64,000 nt of DNA from Piezodorus guildinii (taxonomy: Eukaryota; Arthropoda; Insecta; Hemiptera; Pentatomidae), in the NCBI GenBank assembly GCA_023052935.1, contig CM041294.1, positions 99,331,616 through 99,395,615 on the forward strand, given 5' to 3'. Below the pieces are notes generated by a model that was not told where the DNA came from, did no database searches, and saw only the letters and a program-made list of their open reading frames with translations. A program made the translations under genes and the position numbers. Shown here piece after piece: positions 49,726 through 60,574 of this stretch (position 1 is the first letter of the stretch; each line of letters starts with the position of its first letter).

Positions 49726-50642
49726 ATGTTACGTTTATGTCATTGTTACGTCCAATATGAAACCGAGACATCTTATTATGTCTGTCTGTGGATTTTGGAT
49801 GTTGTCAAGATATGCTGAAGGGCATGTCTCATGTTAGAGTATTATATTAATAAATACTAGAACTTTTTATCTCGTCATATTAACATTGATTAATGTTTAA
49901 TCATCAAATTATAATTAATTGTTGTCAATAAATTAAGTTTAGGCCCTTATAATTAGCCATTTTCTAATAATATATATGAATATTAATATCGGTCTAATAC
50001 ATTTAAAAACAATATAAAGGATTAATAAATATTTTGATATATATTTTTTAATACCAACTGCAAACATTCCTTTAATATATAGTCAGATTCTTTGTAGTGA
50101 TTATTTTTCTAGTTACCATGAAACCTCTAATGACATTACATTCAGAAAAAATAAAATCATATTTACGGTGTCATGTCACACTAAAGTTATTAATAGATAT
50201 ACCAACATTAGTTAGTAATTCATCATAGTCTTCAATTTAAAATTTATTATTTTACAAATATTTAGTAGAAAAATGATATAAAGTTTAGAAGTTTTAATTT
50301 GAATTAAATAATACTTCAGATATCAGAATCATAATCTCAAATACTAAAATAATATAATAATTGGTTTTACAATAAAAGCGAATGGGAAAAAATGTGTTCA
50401 TCAAGATTGTTTATAATTTCAATTTGAATGTATAACTTCACTAATTAAAATGCAATTTACTGCTATCACAATTTATAATTATTTACTGTATAATTAGATC
50501 TAGAACTACACAAATAAAATAACTTAGATGGTTAAGGCAGTTTATATAGATTCATAAGATTTTATTTTTGTTTAGTCCATTAATATAGAATTTTGATTTG
50601 GAAGCGTTCGGTAATTCAATCTTTTCTTATCCATGTTGTAAC
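49726..50642. other. AT-rich spacer, no gene seen
   Basis: Very AT-rich, nothing recognised. Confidence 0.5.
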
Positions 50643-50656
50643 TGTATAAAATATAT
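50643..50656 (+). repeat. TSD of family C copy 2 (left)
   Basis: TGTATAAAATATAT, exactly repeated at 51926-51939. Confidence 0.92.
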
Positions 50657-51925
50657 TTTTTTTTTTTTTTTTTTTTTTCTTACCCTCTGGTTTTATTTTC
50701 GAACAAAATACAAATACAAATATAATATGTATAGCTGTCAGATTTGTCCTTCTGTTACCCGGAGGTATTCTAAAGAGGATTGCTATATGCGCTGGATGCA
50801 CTAGTAATCTTTCAAGGGCTTTTTCTAAGCCTTTATTTATCCATTGCAAAATGGGAGGGACCATTCTTCAGGGTTTTGGCAATAAATTGAGTTCAGACAT
50901 AGTCCGAACTCCTTCCCTCGGCGACAACGTCAACGAGAGGTAGTGATCCTTGCCACCTCCCAGGCTTGGGTGGTGGGGTGATATCAGAAAATAATGGATT
51001 AGCACAGGCCTTCAGCCCATCAAAGAATTTAATGTGCCTCCGGCTGATATATTCAGGCACTGTTGGCAATACTAATTCCTGATGAAGGATATGGTTTCTG
51101 GCCCTCTGTAAGTTGGTACCTCTGACAATCCGCCGAAGGATGGAGTTCTGGAACGTCTGTAATTGTTTGAGAGTGGACTTAAACAGATGCCGCATCAAGG
51201 GCGCACCATAGAGCATAGTCGGACGTATTATAGCCTTGTAGATCTGTAGTTTCAGCCTCAGTGAGAGCTGAGGTGACGTGAGTAGATGATTAAGTCTATA
51301 GCTCTTTCTCCTGGCCAGTTTGAGTCGTTCCCGTACGTGACTAGATAAGGTGAGGTGCCTATCTAGAGTGACGCCCAGGTAGAGGATTGAATTAGAGACT
51401 GGCAGTGTTTCTCCGTTCACTTTAAAATCAGTGGGCAAAGCGCTCTTCCCCTTCTGGAACGACATGACAATAGCATCTGTCTTCTTCGGGTTCACCCTAA
51501 TGCCAATCTCCTTCAGCTCATCTAAAATAGTGGTCGATGCTCCTTGTGCCAGGGTGAGAGCCCTTTTCGGTCTCATACTAGAAGCATAGATGCCAATGTC
51601 ATCGGCGTAAGCTGCTACCAGTGCCATTGGGTGCTTCATTGAGATCACTTTTGCTGTAAAGATCACAAACAATAGTGGTCCCAATACAGAACTTTGAGGA
51701 ACCCCACAAATGGTGTCCTTTGAAGTTGACAATTTATCGCCTACCCTTACGACGAAGGATCTCCCGCTTAAGTAGCTTCTGATCAATCGGCATAATGAAG
51801 CTGGAAAACGATAAAGCTGGAAAACAGCCATGGTATCTGGGCAAGAGAAAATGTTAAATTTCATTATTCTCTAATCTACCAGAGGCGATAATGATTTCAG
51901 TGTTAATCCCAGGCATAACGTAAAT
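50657..51925 (-). mobile_element. 5'-truncated, rearranged Jockey-like element, family C copy 2
   Basis: 1269 bp on the minus strand between 14-bp TSDs, with a poly(A) tail seen as T at 50657-50679. The RT-derived part ends at about 51810. The remaining 110 bp up to 51925 form a leader without RT homology, joined through the repeated word TTTTCCAGCTT. Confidence 0.9.
50893..51835 (-). pseudogene. Family C ORF2 fragment, RT core to C-terminus
   Basis: An open frame of 323 codons starts in the leader (MKFNIFSCPDTMAVFQLY) and runs into the element at RFPASLCRLIRSYLSGRSFV. It continues ICGVPQSSVLGPLLFVIF, where the usual PQGS has become PQSS, then AAYADDIGIYASS (YADD near 51596-51610), LYLGVTLDRHLTLSSHVRER, RPTMLYGAPLMRHLFKSTLK and ends LPLVDVVAEGRSSDYV. 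The first RT blocks and the first catalytic Asp are absent, so no activity is expected. It is close to 38776-39822 in sequence and better preserved in frame. Confidence 0.88.
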
Positions 51926-51939
51926 TGTATAAAATATAT
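51926..51939 (+). repeat. TSD of family C copy 2 (right)
   Basis: TGTATAAAATATAT, matches 50643-50656. Confidence 0.92.
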
Positions 51940-53144
51940 ATTACGATTTTTTTTTTAAACACACAATTTTTAATATTTAAGACGAGAATGAGAATAAAAA
52001 TCTCGAAATCTAACCTAAATATTGAATAATTGACTAGATCTTATTTAATTTTTTTTCCTGCGAAGTAATAATAAAAAGTATTGGAAAAAAAATGTTACAG
52101 TAATGTTTACAGGGATTAAGTATACATAGTCAAATAATTACGTAATGAATTGTACGTGTATAATTACATAATATAATATACTATCCGTCAAGAAATAATA
52201 TTAAATTTCTTTATATAAACGATTCTTTTTTAGGTCTTTATAATATTAAAATATAAACATTAAAAAATATATATATTTACAGGTAATTGTTATATCCAGC
52301 CGCCAAAGTCTCTAATCATTTATTCATAATATAAAGTGAACTAAGAGTCATAAGTTGGGTTGGGATTTCGAAGTGGTTATAAAAAGTTTAAATATGTACA
52401 ATGAAACATAAAATTTTATTCGGAGTCATAAAAACTCGTTTTGGGTTGTATGTTGGATATTTCAACTTAATTATAGATCATAACTAAATTTTATTTTAAA
52501 AATATTTTTCTCTTATTTTTTTTTAAAGGATGTATGATGCTAAAATAAAGAGTAAACCTGGTCGTAATGTTTTATTCCCAACTAATTAAATAAAAATGTC
52601 TACGCTTTATGCCAGCGCCTTAGTAGCTAATTGCTGTTTGAACATAAAAGAAGGGTTAAGATCTACTGAACCCGAAATAAAATACCTTCCCCACAGGTTT
52701 AAACCTCAAAATAAAATATTTGCTCCTCATTAAGAAAAATAAACATTAACATTTTTTTTTTTTTAAATCGAAGAAAGAGGTTACGGTATATAAAATGTAT
52801 ATAACTCTTATATTTATAATAAATGTACCAATCTATCATCTTTGCGCATACAATAAATTTGGATCAATGAATTTATTGTATAAATTTATCGTGAGTAGTA
52901 TTTGGATTTTGTATTTAATCTGACACCATTGACACTTTAATTAAGATAATTTTCAAATTAAACGTTAATAGTACATTTATTCAATTATTCCGAGAGTTCC
53001 CAAGATTTTTTTTTTTGTGATTATACTATGAAGTGGTGATAAAGTGTTTTTATGGCCTTCTTAGCACCTTCTTTTTAGTAGGTATTTAATTTATTTTTTT
53101 CTCCGATATTTACCTAGGATCGATATTTCATTTTAAAATATACC
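51940..53144. other. AT-rich spacer, no gene seen
   Basis: About 1.2 kb of AT-rich sequence without a supported frame. Confidence 0.5.
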
Positions 53145-53341
53145 ATTTCAACCCTTGCTTCTTCTTCTATTCCTGACAATTCCCCCTGGCGCCATAAAAG
53201 AAGATGGCCTCGAGACCTTCTAGTTTAGATTACCTAGTGGAATGATGCCAATGGGCATTTTCTCTTCGTGTAATTTACAGCTAATTTACTTGATGTATTT
53301 ACTAATACAGTTGTAAATCTCAATAAATGAAAAAAAAAATA
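53145..53341 (+). pseudogene. Family A copy 6, 3' end only
   Basis: It begins in the last codons of ORF2 (CTTGCTTCTTCTTCTATTCC, then AAGAAGATGGCCTCGAGACC). It keeps the 3' UTR stem-loop ATGCC-AATG-GGCAT (53245-53258), CAATAAATG and an A tail. About 195 bp. A TSD is not clear. Confidence 0.85.
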
Positions 53342-53517
53342 GACCATAAGATTCTACTTTTCGAATTCATTTATATATAGCGGAGTGGCGAGGAAAACAT
53401 ATTTAAATGAGTCTATACGTTTGAGAGAATGAGTGCATCGGCGAGCTCTCTGTCTGAAAATTGGAAAGGAATGGGTAGCATTTAATTTCAAATTGGAATC
53501 ATCATTATTAAATAATT

Positions 53518-53825
53518 ATGAACTTTAAATCGAATCAAATTACCTTTACCCTTCGTCAAAAACCCATGTCTGGCTGTACCATTATATCCTTTAGCAATAT
53601 ACCACTCACCTTAGTTGAACAGATCCAGTGCCTAGGACTCCATCTAGACAAACATCTTACTTGGAATTCTTTCACTAGACTGAAACGACAAGAAACAGTA
53701 AATGTAGTATTGAGTCCTCTCATTACCATCTATTCCTGATAATCCCTCAAGGTGGCTGACGACCTACTACATTAAATAAACACTGAAGTCGTAAATTTCT
53801 TTAAAATAAATTAAAAAAAAAAATC
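53518..53825 (+). pseudogene. Family A copy 7, internally deleted
   Basis: The open part NQITFTLRQKPMSGCTIISF, LVEQIQCLGLHLDKHLTWNS, TRLKRQET stops at 53739. The sequence then jumps to the last ORF2 codons and 3' UTR (CTATTCCTGATAATCCCTCA) and an A tail at 53813-53824, so about 300 bases have been deleted internally. Confidence 0.8.
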
Positions 53826-54639
53826 AACTCTGCTGGAGCAACCTCGGTAATATCGATTTAAAGAACTTTAATTATACAAAACTAACAATCTGGAGGTTTG
53901 TATGTAACATTTTTGCATTACTTTGGTTTTTTACTACGCATTTTCAATGCACTTCTTCTTTTTTTTTTTTTAGGGGTTTCTTTAATTTTTAAGATGGCAT
54001 ACTCTCTTTTAAAAAAAATATAAGATATGCCGCAAGCAATAAACAGTGGGTAAAGCGACGGGACGAACCTAAAACCACTTTCCTGGATGGAAATACTTTT
54101 CATGTCTCAGTGTTTATTGTTTTATCTAGTGAAACCTTCTTCCGCACCATCTCGTTTCATCAATTATTTAAGGATAAGCGACCATTGTCTAAAGTGTGAG
54201 AGCTTATTGGTCTTCGGAAGGAGCAGGCTCGGAGGACGGCCTGCTAATGGATTGTGAATCCCCAAAGGATCTTTCGAATCAGCTATTATTTTGGGAATTT
54301 ATTTCGGAGATTCTAAAAGGGTTTTCTCTGTTCGAATAGTCTATTTATAAAAAATATGTTATTCTCATCGCATATTTATTGATCCGATTTAAATATATTG
54401 AGAGATTTAAATATAATTATTATTATTTTATTAATCGTATGTGTTACATCTGATATTGAAAAAAAGTAAATATGATTGTGGAATACGATAGACATAGCAC
54501 GTTGGATTTTATAGTCTTTATTATTGTTCATTATTAATCTTAAAATTTATATATCAATCATAGTATTTTTTTTAAAGTATTCGCTCGTATGAACCGTCAA
54601 TCTATGATTCTTTTAACTTTTCACTTTTTTTACTTTCAC
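53826..54639. other. Spacer, no gene seen
   Basis: Mostly AT-rich. The interval 54130-54260 is GC-richer and contains AGCAGGC...GCCTGCT, a 7-bp stem hairpin at 54219-54242. The small minus frame 53918-54103 is not convincing. Confidence 0.4.
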
Positions 54640-55330
54640 TTACTATATATAGTAAGGGGAAGTATTGCGACCGTGAAAATTTTCGAATTCCAGTTTTCAA
54701 CGGAAATACACGTTTTATGGTCCCCTGAGTCCAAATAACCAAGTCACGCAAAAAGGTCTGTAAGTCCTATGAAACTGAAATTTCATATTTAAGACAACTA
54801 TACGCCCGAGACGTGACAAAACCTTTTTCATCAAAATGAGCTTACCAGAAGAGGCACTTTAAACCATGCATTTTGCACCTTTTTTCGATTTTCTCAAAAA
54901 CGGTTCCGACGATTTTGATTAAACTCGCTATATCGATGTAAAATTTAATGAGCTTTAATATCATGTAGGTTCTATTCTGATTAAAATGGTCTGACAGGGC
55001 TTAAATGCCGATATTTTAAATTTTCTTCCCCTAAAGTACCTTTAATTTTGTAGATTCAATAAAATCACTATACTATCTTGTTAACGCTGATGAAAAACAG
55101 GTAAATATATAAATTGAATAAATTCGATACCCAACTAAAGGATAAAACAGAAAAAATATTTTTTTAATGCAATTTTTCGTTTTTGAACTTAAGAGCAGTA
55201 ATATACATGTATGATATACCTTTGGAAAGCTAAAGATTTTAAAAAAATATTATCTCATATACAAGCTTTTAAAAGTTAATAGAGAGTGATGAAATAAACA
55301 TAAAACTAACTGATTATTTTAGATAATAAT
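54640..55330 (-). repeat. Interspersed repeat X, copy 3
   Basis: Minus-strand homologue of 3080-3775, the best preserved over its length: TATATATAGTAAGG, AAGTATTGCGACCGTG, GGTCCCCTGAGTCCAAATAA, CTGACAGGGCTTAAATGCC, AAAGTACCTTTAATTTTGTA, then TACCTTTGGAAAGCTAAAG. The CACACACA run of the other copies is missing. Confidence 0.75.
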
Positions 55331-55486
55331 ATAATAGATTTTTTAATGAAACACACGTTTCTATAATAATTCCATTTAACTAATTCTTTAATGGTTTCAC
55401 TCATTTTGATCTCTTACTGCATTTGAAAATTTTTAATCGATTTTAAAAACGGAGGTAAGTGAAAGTCGTGTGTTGCTTGCACCAGA
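55331..55486. other. Short AT-rich spacer
   Basis: Nothing recognised. Confidence 0.4.
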
Positions 55487-56010
55487 TTTTTTTTTTACTT
55501 TACTTTATAGATGTTCCGTCAAGGGTTGCCTAAACCAGTCAGCGCAGAGCTCTAATAGCTTTACCCAACAATCCTCTTGTAGGCCTTGGCCAGCCATTTC
55601 TTCTTGGACTCCCGCAATCTACTTATTTTCGGGTCGTCCACGCCCTGTCTTTCCTGATGGACACCAATCCAAGACTCGATTGGGCCGAAATTCTTCTTGA
55701 ATTCTTTCAATTTGCCCGTACCTTCATATTCGGCGTGTCCCGATTCTTTCATATACTGTTGTACCCACATCCATCCTCCGGCGAACAACTTCATTCCTAA
55801 TTTTATACATCCGTATGCACCTTCTCTAGAAATCCATCTCCACCGCCTCGAATACAAACGGGAGTTCATTGTCCATGTTTCTTAAGTGTATGTCAGAATA
55901 GACTTCACTATGGCTGAGAAAATCCGGCACTTGTTCTCGGTAGAGATCTTCGTATTTCCATTTCCTTTTGGAATGTCTATATTTGAATGAGAAATACTTG
56001 GAGGATTTAA
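55487..56010 (-). pseudogene. Possible retrocopy of an unidentified mRNA
   Basis: On the minus strand a coding-like sequence runs in one frame from about 56000 (SKYFSFKYRHSKRKWKYEDL, REQVPDFLSHSEVYSDIHL) to a TAG near 55824, and in a shifted frame from 55869 to 55561 (GAYGCIKLGMKLFAGGWMW, KLKEFKKNFGPIESWIGVHQ, RLRESKKKWLAKAYKRIVG then stop). A single frameshift near 55825 separates the two. Both parts are charged, Trp-rich and of balanced composition, unlike nearby random frames. After the stop the sequence ends in an A run (T on the plus strand, 55487-55496). No family is recognised and no TSD was found. A transposable-element or old viral origin is equally open. Confidence 0.45.
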
Positions 56011-56074
56011 ATTTAGCTATCCTTCAGGGCCTTGCTTTTCCGTCCTGGTATTTAATTTTTTTTTAAAATATGGC

Positions 56075-56340
56075 CGCGTAAGTAAACAGAGGTCAGCATA
56101 ACAGCCGGTTATTCTCATGGTCATGGATTCGAACCCTGCAGATGGCCCTAAGAGAGGAAAAACACCTTAGTTATCCTGTCCTTTGGAGGGGACGTAAAAT
56201 GGTAATTCCGAGCCTGTACGATGTGAGGTACTCGTTAAAGACCTCTATTTTAATTAAACCTGAGTAGGTAACATTTAGGACCCTCCTTGTAGCATCATCC
56301 AATAAGCTACAGTTGCATACAAGTTAAATTATTGAGGAAA
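56075..56340 (+). mobile_element. tRNA-derived SINE (SINE-B), copy 4
   Basis: A box region GAGGTCAGCATAACAGCC and box B GGATTCGAACCC (about 56125-56136), then the shared body GGACGTAAAATGGTAATTCC, GATGTGAGGTACTCGTTAAA and ACATTTAGGACC. The ends are approximate. Confidence 0.72.
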
Positions 56341-56925
56341 CAAATAGCGTAGGTTTGTTTCCTAAAGACAAGCAGTTTAAACTTTAAGAAAATCATACTA
56401 GTACTGCCAACAACATCTGATCCAATATGTCTTTTCAAGTAATTTTACCGAAAAAAATCGTGAAGAATAGTTTTGTTAAAAATTGGTAAATCGGTTCTCT
56501 TGAAACTGCTTAAATTCTCCACTTGTGGAAACATTTTACCTCTAAGATGCCGATTACGTGTTAATCACACACACACATATATATATTTTTTTTTTATAAC
56601 TACCATTGATAATTATGTGATCAGATAAATGTTATCCTTTAAAGACTAATATTGATCAATTATAAACATAAACATTATTGTTACGCTTCTAGCAAATACA
56701 ATGTACAAGGTTGTTCTCTATCTCCTTTATTTACTCACTAATTTGCTTTTGTATACAAATAATAGCGAAATGGATTTTAGACAGACAAAAGATTTGTGTT
56801 CTTAATTTTTTTTTTATTTTAGACAATTTTCACCTCTCGTACAATTTTAATGACTTCTCTCCTTAAAAATTGTTAAGATAATTTTTACAGTTCTTACCCT
56901 CATAACTGAGGGTACTCACTGTCAC
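56341..56925. other. AT-rich spacer, no gene seen
   Basis: AT-rich, with a short ACACAC/ATATAT microsatellite at 56568-56586. Confidence 0.5.
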
Positions 56926-57057
56926 ATGCAACGTTTCCAAGATACTGTACTTAAAATAATGGTGAGGTCCACAGTAAGAAAGAAAATGAAACCAACGGAC
57001 ATACATAAAATGTTCGATCTCCCAACGATACCAGATTTCATTCGAAGAAGTCCCTAA
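56926..57057 (+). pseudogene. LINE ORF2 C-terminal scrap
   Basis: 44 codons from ATG to TAA: MQRFQDTVLKIMVRSTV and PTDIHKMFDLPTIPDFIRR match the LINE segment (RIQSFQSKVLRTIVNAP, xxIHxDLxxPTVxEFIRR) found near the end of Jockey-like ORF2. Flanks are not recognisable, so the extent is a minimum. Confidence 0.65.
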
Positions 57058-58080
57058 ATTTTAAGGCACACTAAAATACTAAACTATCCCCCCTGACTAC
57101 CACTTGGATGACAGGAAGTAGTTGGCACAACCAACTGATATTGACACAAATTTATAGAATTTAGGTGTTTATTTGTAGTTTTAAGCTCCCGATTAAATCC
57201 AAATGGTTTGTCCGAGAACTTCAACTACGCTACCAATCAAAAGAACAGCAAAAAATTGTGAATAACCGAGCATCCCTTAAAGTTTATCAATATTAGATAT
57301 ATAAAAGACAAGATAAGCCTTTATTAACACATTTTTACAATTTTGTTTATACATATACTTTATAAATGTTTAATTTATTTTAAACTATTTTAATAGTTGA
57401 TATAATAAAAAATTAAAAAAATGAAACAATTTTAACTAAAATTACAAAAAACTTGCAAATAAAAAAATTCTTGTTTAAATTAAAAAACTAACAGCTAAGT
57501 CATAACCCAGAAGGTACGGCTGGTCACCGATCAAGACTAATCCTCCTTCAGGAGAGACATATACATCAGTAGAAACTCTTTTCTTCTTCTTCTTGTTATT
57601 ATTATTAATATTTAAACATGCAATAAATATATTTACTCATTCATTCGTATCATTTTTGTCCTTATGGACAATATTAGACTTAAGTATCTCACGATGACAC
57701 ATTTTAACTTCTTTGCCATATTTCTCCTCTCTTCCCAAATCCTCTTCATCCTTTGACTGTGCTCCTGCTTCTTTTGTCCAGTCAACAATATTCCGGTCTT
57801 CATCTTCTCATTTGCTTCAAATTTTCTGTTTCGATTGTGTTGTTGTTGTTCTCAATTGTTCCTTTCTGTCAGTCTCCTACCATTTGCTTGTTGATCCCAA
57901 ACTGCCTCAAAGTCTCTATTTCATTATATATATTATGATACTCAGAAATCTCCTGGACAATGTTGTTGGTACTGTTCTATATTACTAATTATCCGAGTAT
58001 AATATAAATAAACTCGAAATATAAATTATCAGTATTTTATTTTTGTGTTTTTGTAATCGCGGTGATATTTTTTTGTATGA
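57058..58080. other. Spacer, no gene seen
   Basis: AT-rich. Around 57310-57360 AAGCCTTTATTAACACATTT resembles the 3' end of LINEs read backwards, but it is too short to assign. The frame 57713-57988 on the plus strand is low-complexity. Confidence 0.4.
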
Positions 58081-58195
58081 TAACATTATCGTATAATAGG
58101 ACAATGCTCGCGAGTGGAGGGGCGGAAAGGGGGCGGTAGAGGGGGCGGAAGGGGCGGTGGTGGGGTGGCGATGGGATAGACCAGTCTGCCGCGAC
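58081..58195 (+). promoter_or_regulatory. GC/CpG-rich island upstream of a candidate first exon
   Basis: GGGGCGGAAAGGGGGCGG and related GC-box-like words stand out sharply against AT-rich DNA, directly before the ATG at 58196. GTATAATAGGAC lies at 58091-58102. Read as promoter or 5' UTR by inference. Confidence 0.45.
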
Positions 58196-58380
58196 ATGTT
58201 CAAGACGACGGTGGTGAAGCGGCGGGCGACCAGCTCTGCCGAGTACACCGGCCACGACAGGTTCTGTCAGGACAGGCCTGGGAGGAGAAGGCCGAGGTCT
58301 CAGCCCGTCGTACCCCCGCTGGCCAAGCTCTTGTCCTGTGTCAGTCCAGTCAGGAGGCCCAAGGACAGGCCTCAGACCTG
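58196..58380 (+). CDS. Candidate first coding exon of a host gene
   Basis: From ATG 58196 the frame MFKTTVVKRRATSSAEYTGH continues for 61 codons, with an Arg/Pro-rich stretch and LAKLLSCVSPVRRPKDRPQT, to 58380, where ACCTG|GTGAGT gives a near-consensus splice donor. GC content is far above the rest of the window and the frame lacks TE signatures, so it is the best candidate for cellular coding sequence. If unspliced, the frame stops at 58384. No downstream exon is visible before the end of the window. I do not recognise the protein. Basic and low-complexity content could also be chance in GC-rich DNA. Confidence 0.45.
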
Positions 58381-59214
58381 GTGAGTTCGGGGGAATAGGG
58401 TGTAGGCTGATCTAGATAGATTTGTGGTTGTAAGGTGGATCTAGCAGAGTAAGGAGTTCACTGTTTGTTTATGATAGACGTGTAACATTCAGGACTGCTT
58501 AGCTCTCTCTTTCATTGTACAAATACTCCAGAACCGGAATATTATTCAATTCAAACAGGAAAGTATAGTTTGCTATGTTAGATCTATCTGAGAGGGTACT
58601 GTAGGGTAGTTATAGGTTAGTAGAATAGTTATAGAGGAGTTATAAACTAGAAGAGCTAGGTGATCTAGGATAGTTTAGTATATGCGTGTAAAACCAATAT
58701 ATTGTTATTTTTAGGTTCTTTTTAAATAAAAAGACGACCATTTTACACTCAAAAATAATTTTATTTCTTTTTTCTCTCTCCTACGTTTCGGCATTTACCG
58801 TTTTCAAGGATCCAACTAAGACCATTTATTTTAAAATAAAATATAATCAGAATTTAGTTTTCACACTGTTATAAAACATTTTACATACCTTAAAATTCTG
58901 TTATATGTCTATTATAAAAATATATACTTTAGGCTTAAAACCAGCCTTGTCAGATTGTTATTATCTGCTGGATTAAGGTAATATATTCTTTCCCTTTAAA
59001 CAACATTTGATCTTAAAAAATATTTTCCCTTACTTGTACTTAGAATGATATCATTTAAATATAAAAAAAAAAATATACCAAATAACAATTAAATTAATAT
59101 TTTTTATATATATTGTTCCATCATTTTTATTTCCTCCTCTCTAATTAAGTTATTTTGTATGTTAATTAACGGGTTTTTTTATCTTTATGTTAATTAATTT
59201 TTTTTTAAATATAA
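58381..59214. other. Intron or spacer, with one CGTTTCGGC motif
   Basis: If 58196-58380 is an exon, this is the start of its intron. TCCTACGTTTCGGCATTTAC at 58780-58800 belongs to the CGTTTCGGC motif set. Otherwise AT-rich. Confidence 0.4.
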
Positions 59215-59460
59215 AATTGGAGGCTGATAATTATACTCCACTACTATTTTATTAAAATGCACTGCGTTTTGCTATAATGTCATCTTATGTGGCAGGAACA
59301 ATTTTATCTTAAGGTGATTGGGTACGTACACCCAGAAGCCTCGTGTCTGAATTAAGATAAAAATCGTTCCTGCACCAGACCATAGCCGAAACGTAGTGCA
59401 TCATAATAAAATATATTAGTAGTGAAGTATAATTATCAGCCTCCAATTTTATATTAAACT
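59215..59460. repeat. Fold-back element with GCCGAAACGT motif
   Basis: Left arm AATTGGAGGCTGATAATTAT, ACTATTTTATTAAAATGCAC, CAGGAACAATTTTATCTTAA. The right arm has the reverse complements ending GCCGAAACGTAGTGCAT, ATAATTATCAGCCTCCAATT. Arms of about 105-115 bp, imperfect, around a short GTACGTAC-containing centre. The right end equals the 3' end of the insertion at 7658-7876. Confidence 0.8.
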
Positions 59461-60116
59461 TTGACGCTAAATAATCTACACCCAATCTTGTCTTTATTTT
59501 TTTATATGTAGAAATAATCAGGAGTCGGTTTGTGTAAAAAAATTTTAAGTTTGGAGAAGTTTCAGTTCAAACATGCATGCCATCATTAGGGCTGCAAACA
59601 TCAGAACAACAAAAGAGATACCTTTCAATACAGTTTGACAATGAAAAATTATGATTGTAAAAATGATGGCAATAACAAAATTAAAAAATGCAACTATACA
59701 ACTCCTATATAATATAAAAATATACAAATAATAAATATGTTTATTTAATATAATAGAGAAGTATACAAGTATATAACCCCTAACGCCTTTTTTTCTACAG
59801 TACTAAAGTACTACAACTAGTCTTAACAGTTCTTTTTAAAAATATACAAAAGAAAAACTGAAAATATGTACAATATTAGTTCTACATTGCCTGATGATTG
59901 CTCACATTGTTTGGAATTAAAATATTTTTGACACGACTGACTCAAGATTATTTCATGCTATGATCATTTCATTTTTTTAAAAATATATTTTCCTACTCTT
60001 TTATACCAACTTAGGCCATAAGTTCCCTTAACCCTGCTCGTAGATACCACGTAGGTATAACATGTAATTGATGCAATACCAGTACATATATAAAGTCTGT
60101 GGCCACTTCCAAAATG
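59461..60116. other. AT-rich spacer, no gene seen
   Basis: Nothing recognised. Confidence 0.5.
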
Positions 60117-60128
60117 TTGAAAAATATA
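60117..60128 (+). repeat. TSD of family A copy 8 (left)
   Basis: TTGAAAAATATA, exactly repeated at 60563-60574. Confidence 0.92.
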
Positions 60129-60562
60129 TTTTTTTTTTTTTTATATTTATTTATTGAAATTTACAACTGTAATTTATATTACAACAAGTAAATATGCTAA
60201 AAGAAAAATCACATGAGACAGACTTGTTGAGGAGCAACCCAATGGAAGCACTCCAGTAACTATTTTAAACAAGAAGGTCTCGAGGCCATCTTCTTTTCAG
60301 ACGCCTCGGAGGATTATCAGGAATCGAAGAGGAAGCAAGGGTTGAAACTAGTGGGTTGGAGTGGGAATGGAGTTTGTCATAGAAGGATTGATATCTAGTT
60401 CGGGCCAAATCAGCAACATATGGAACATTTAGGTCTTTATGGATGATTTTATTTGTGACAAAGTAAGGAGCGTTGAGGATTTTACGAAGGATTTTGGATT
60501 GTAAGGATTGGATACGGGAAGAATTCGATGGTTTAGTAGAGCCCCAAAGCTCAACTCCGTTA
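60129..60562 (-). pseudogene. 5'-truncated Jockey-like element, family A copy 8
   Basis: 434 bp on the minus strand with a T run (its poly(A)), 3' UTR, and the last about 95 codons of ORF2: GVELWGSTKPSNSSRIQSLQ, KILRKILNAPYFVTNK, HKDLNVPYVADLARTRY, PPRRLKRRWPRDLLV. The reading frame is clean up to the stop at 60265. The 5' end begins at the TACGGAGT codons, the same place as in the copy at 63483. Confidence 0.93.
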
Positions 60563-60574
60563 TTGAAAAATATA
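60563..60574 (+). repeat. TSD of family A copy 8 (right)
   Basis: TTGAAAAATATA, matches 60117-60128. Confidence 0.92.

Noticed and set aside
55487..56010. Naming the coding remnant as a specific cellular or viral protein
   Set aside because: No family motif is recognisable by eye, so any name would be a guess.
57300..57380. 3' end of another RTE-like element
   Set aside because: AAGCCTTTATTAACACATTT resembles such ends, but there is no tandem tail or coding part to support it.
58037..58255. Minus-strand frames across the GC-rich island
   Set aside because: Pro/Arg-rich readings of GC-rich DNA. The plus-strand frame is favoured by the splice donor, though neither is proven.
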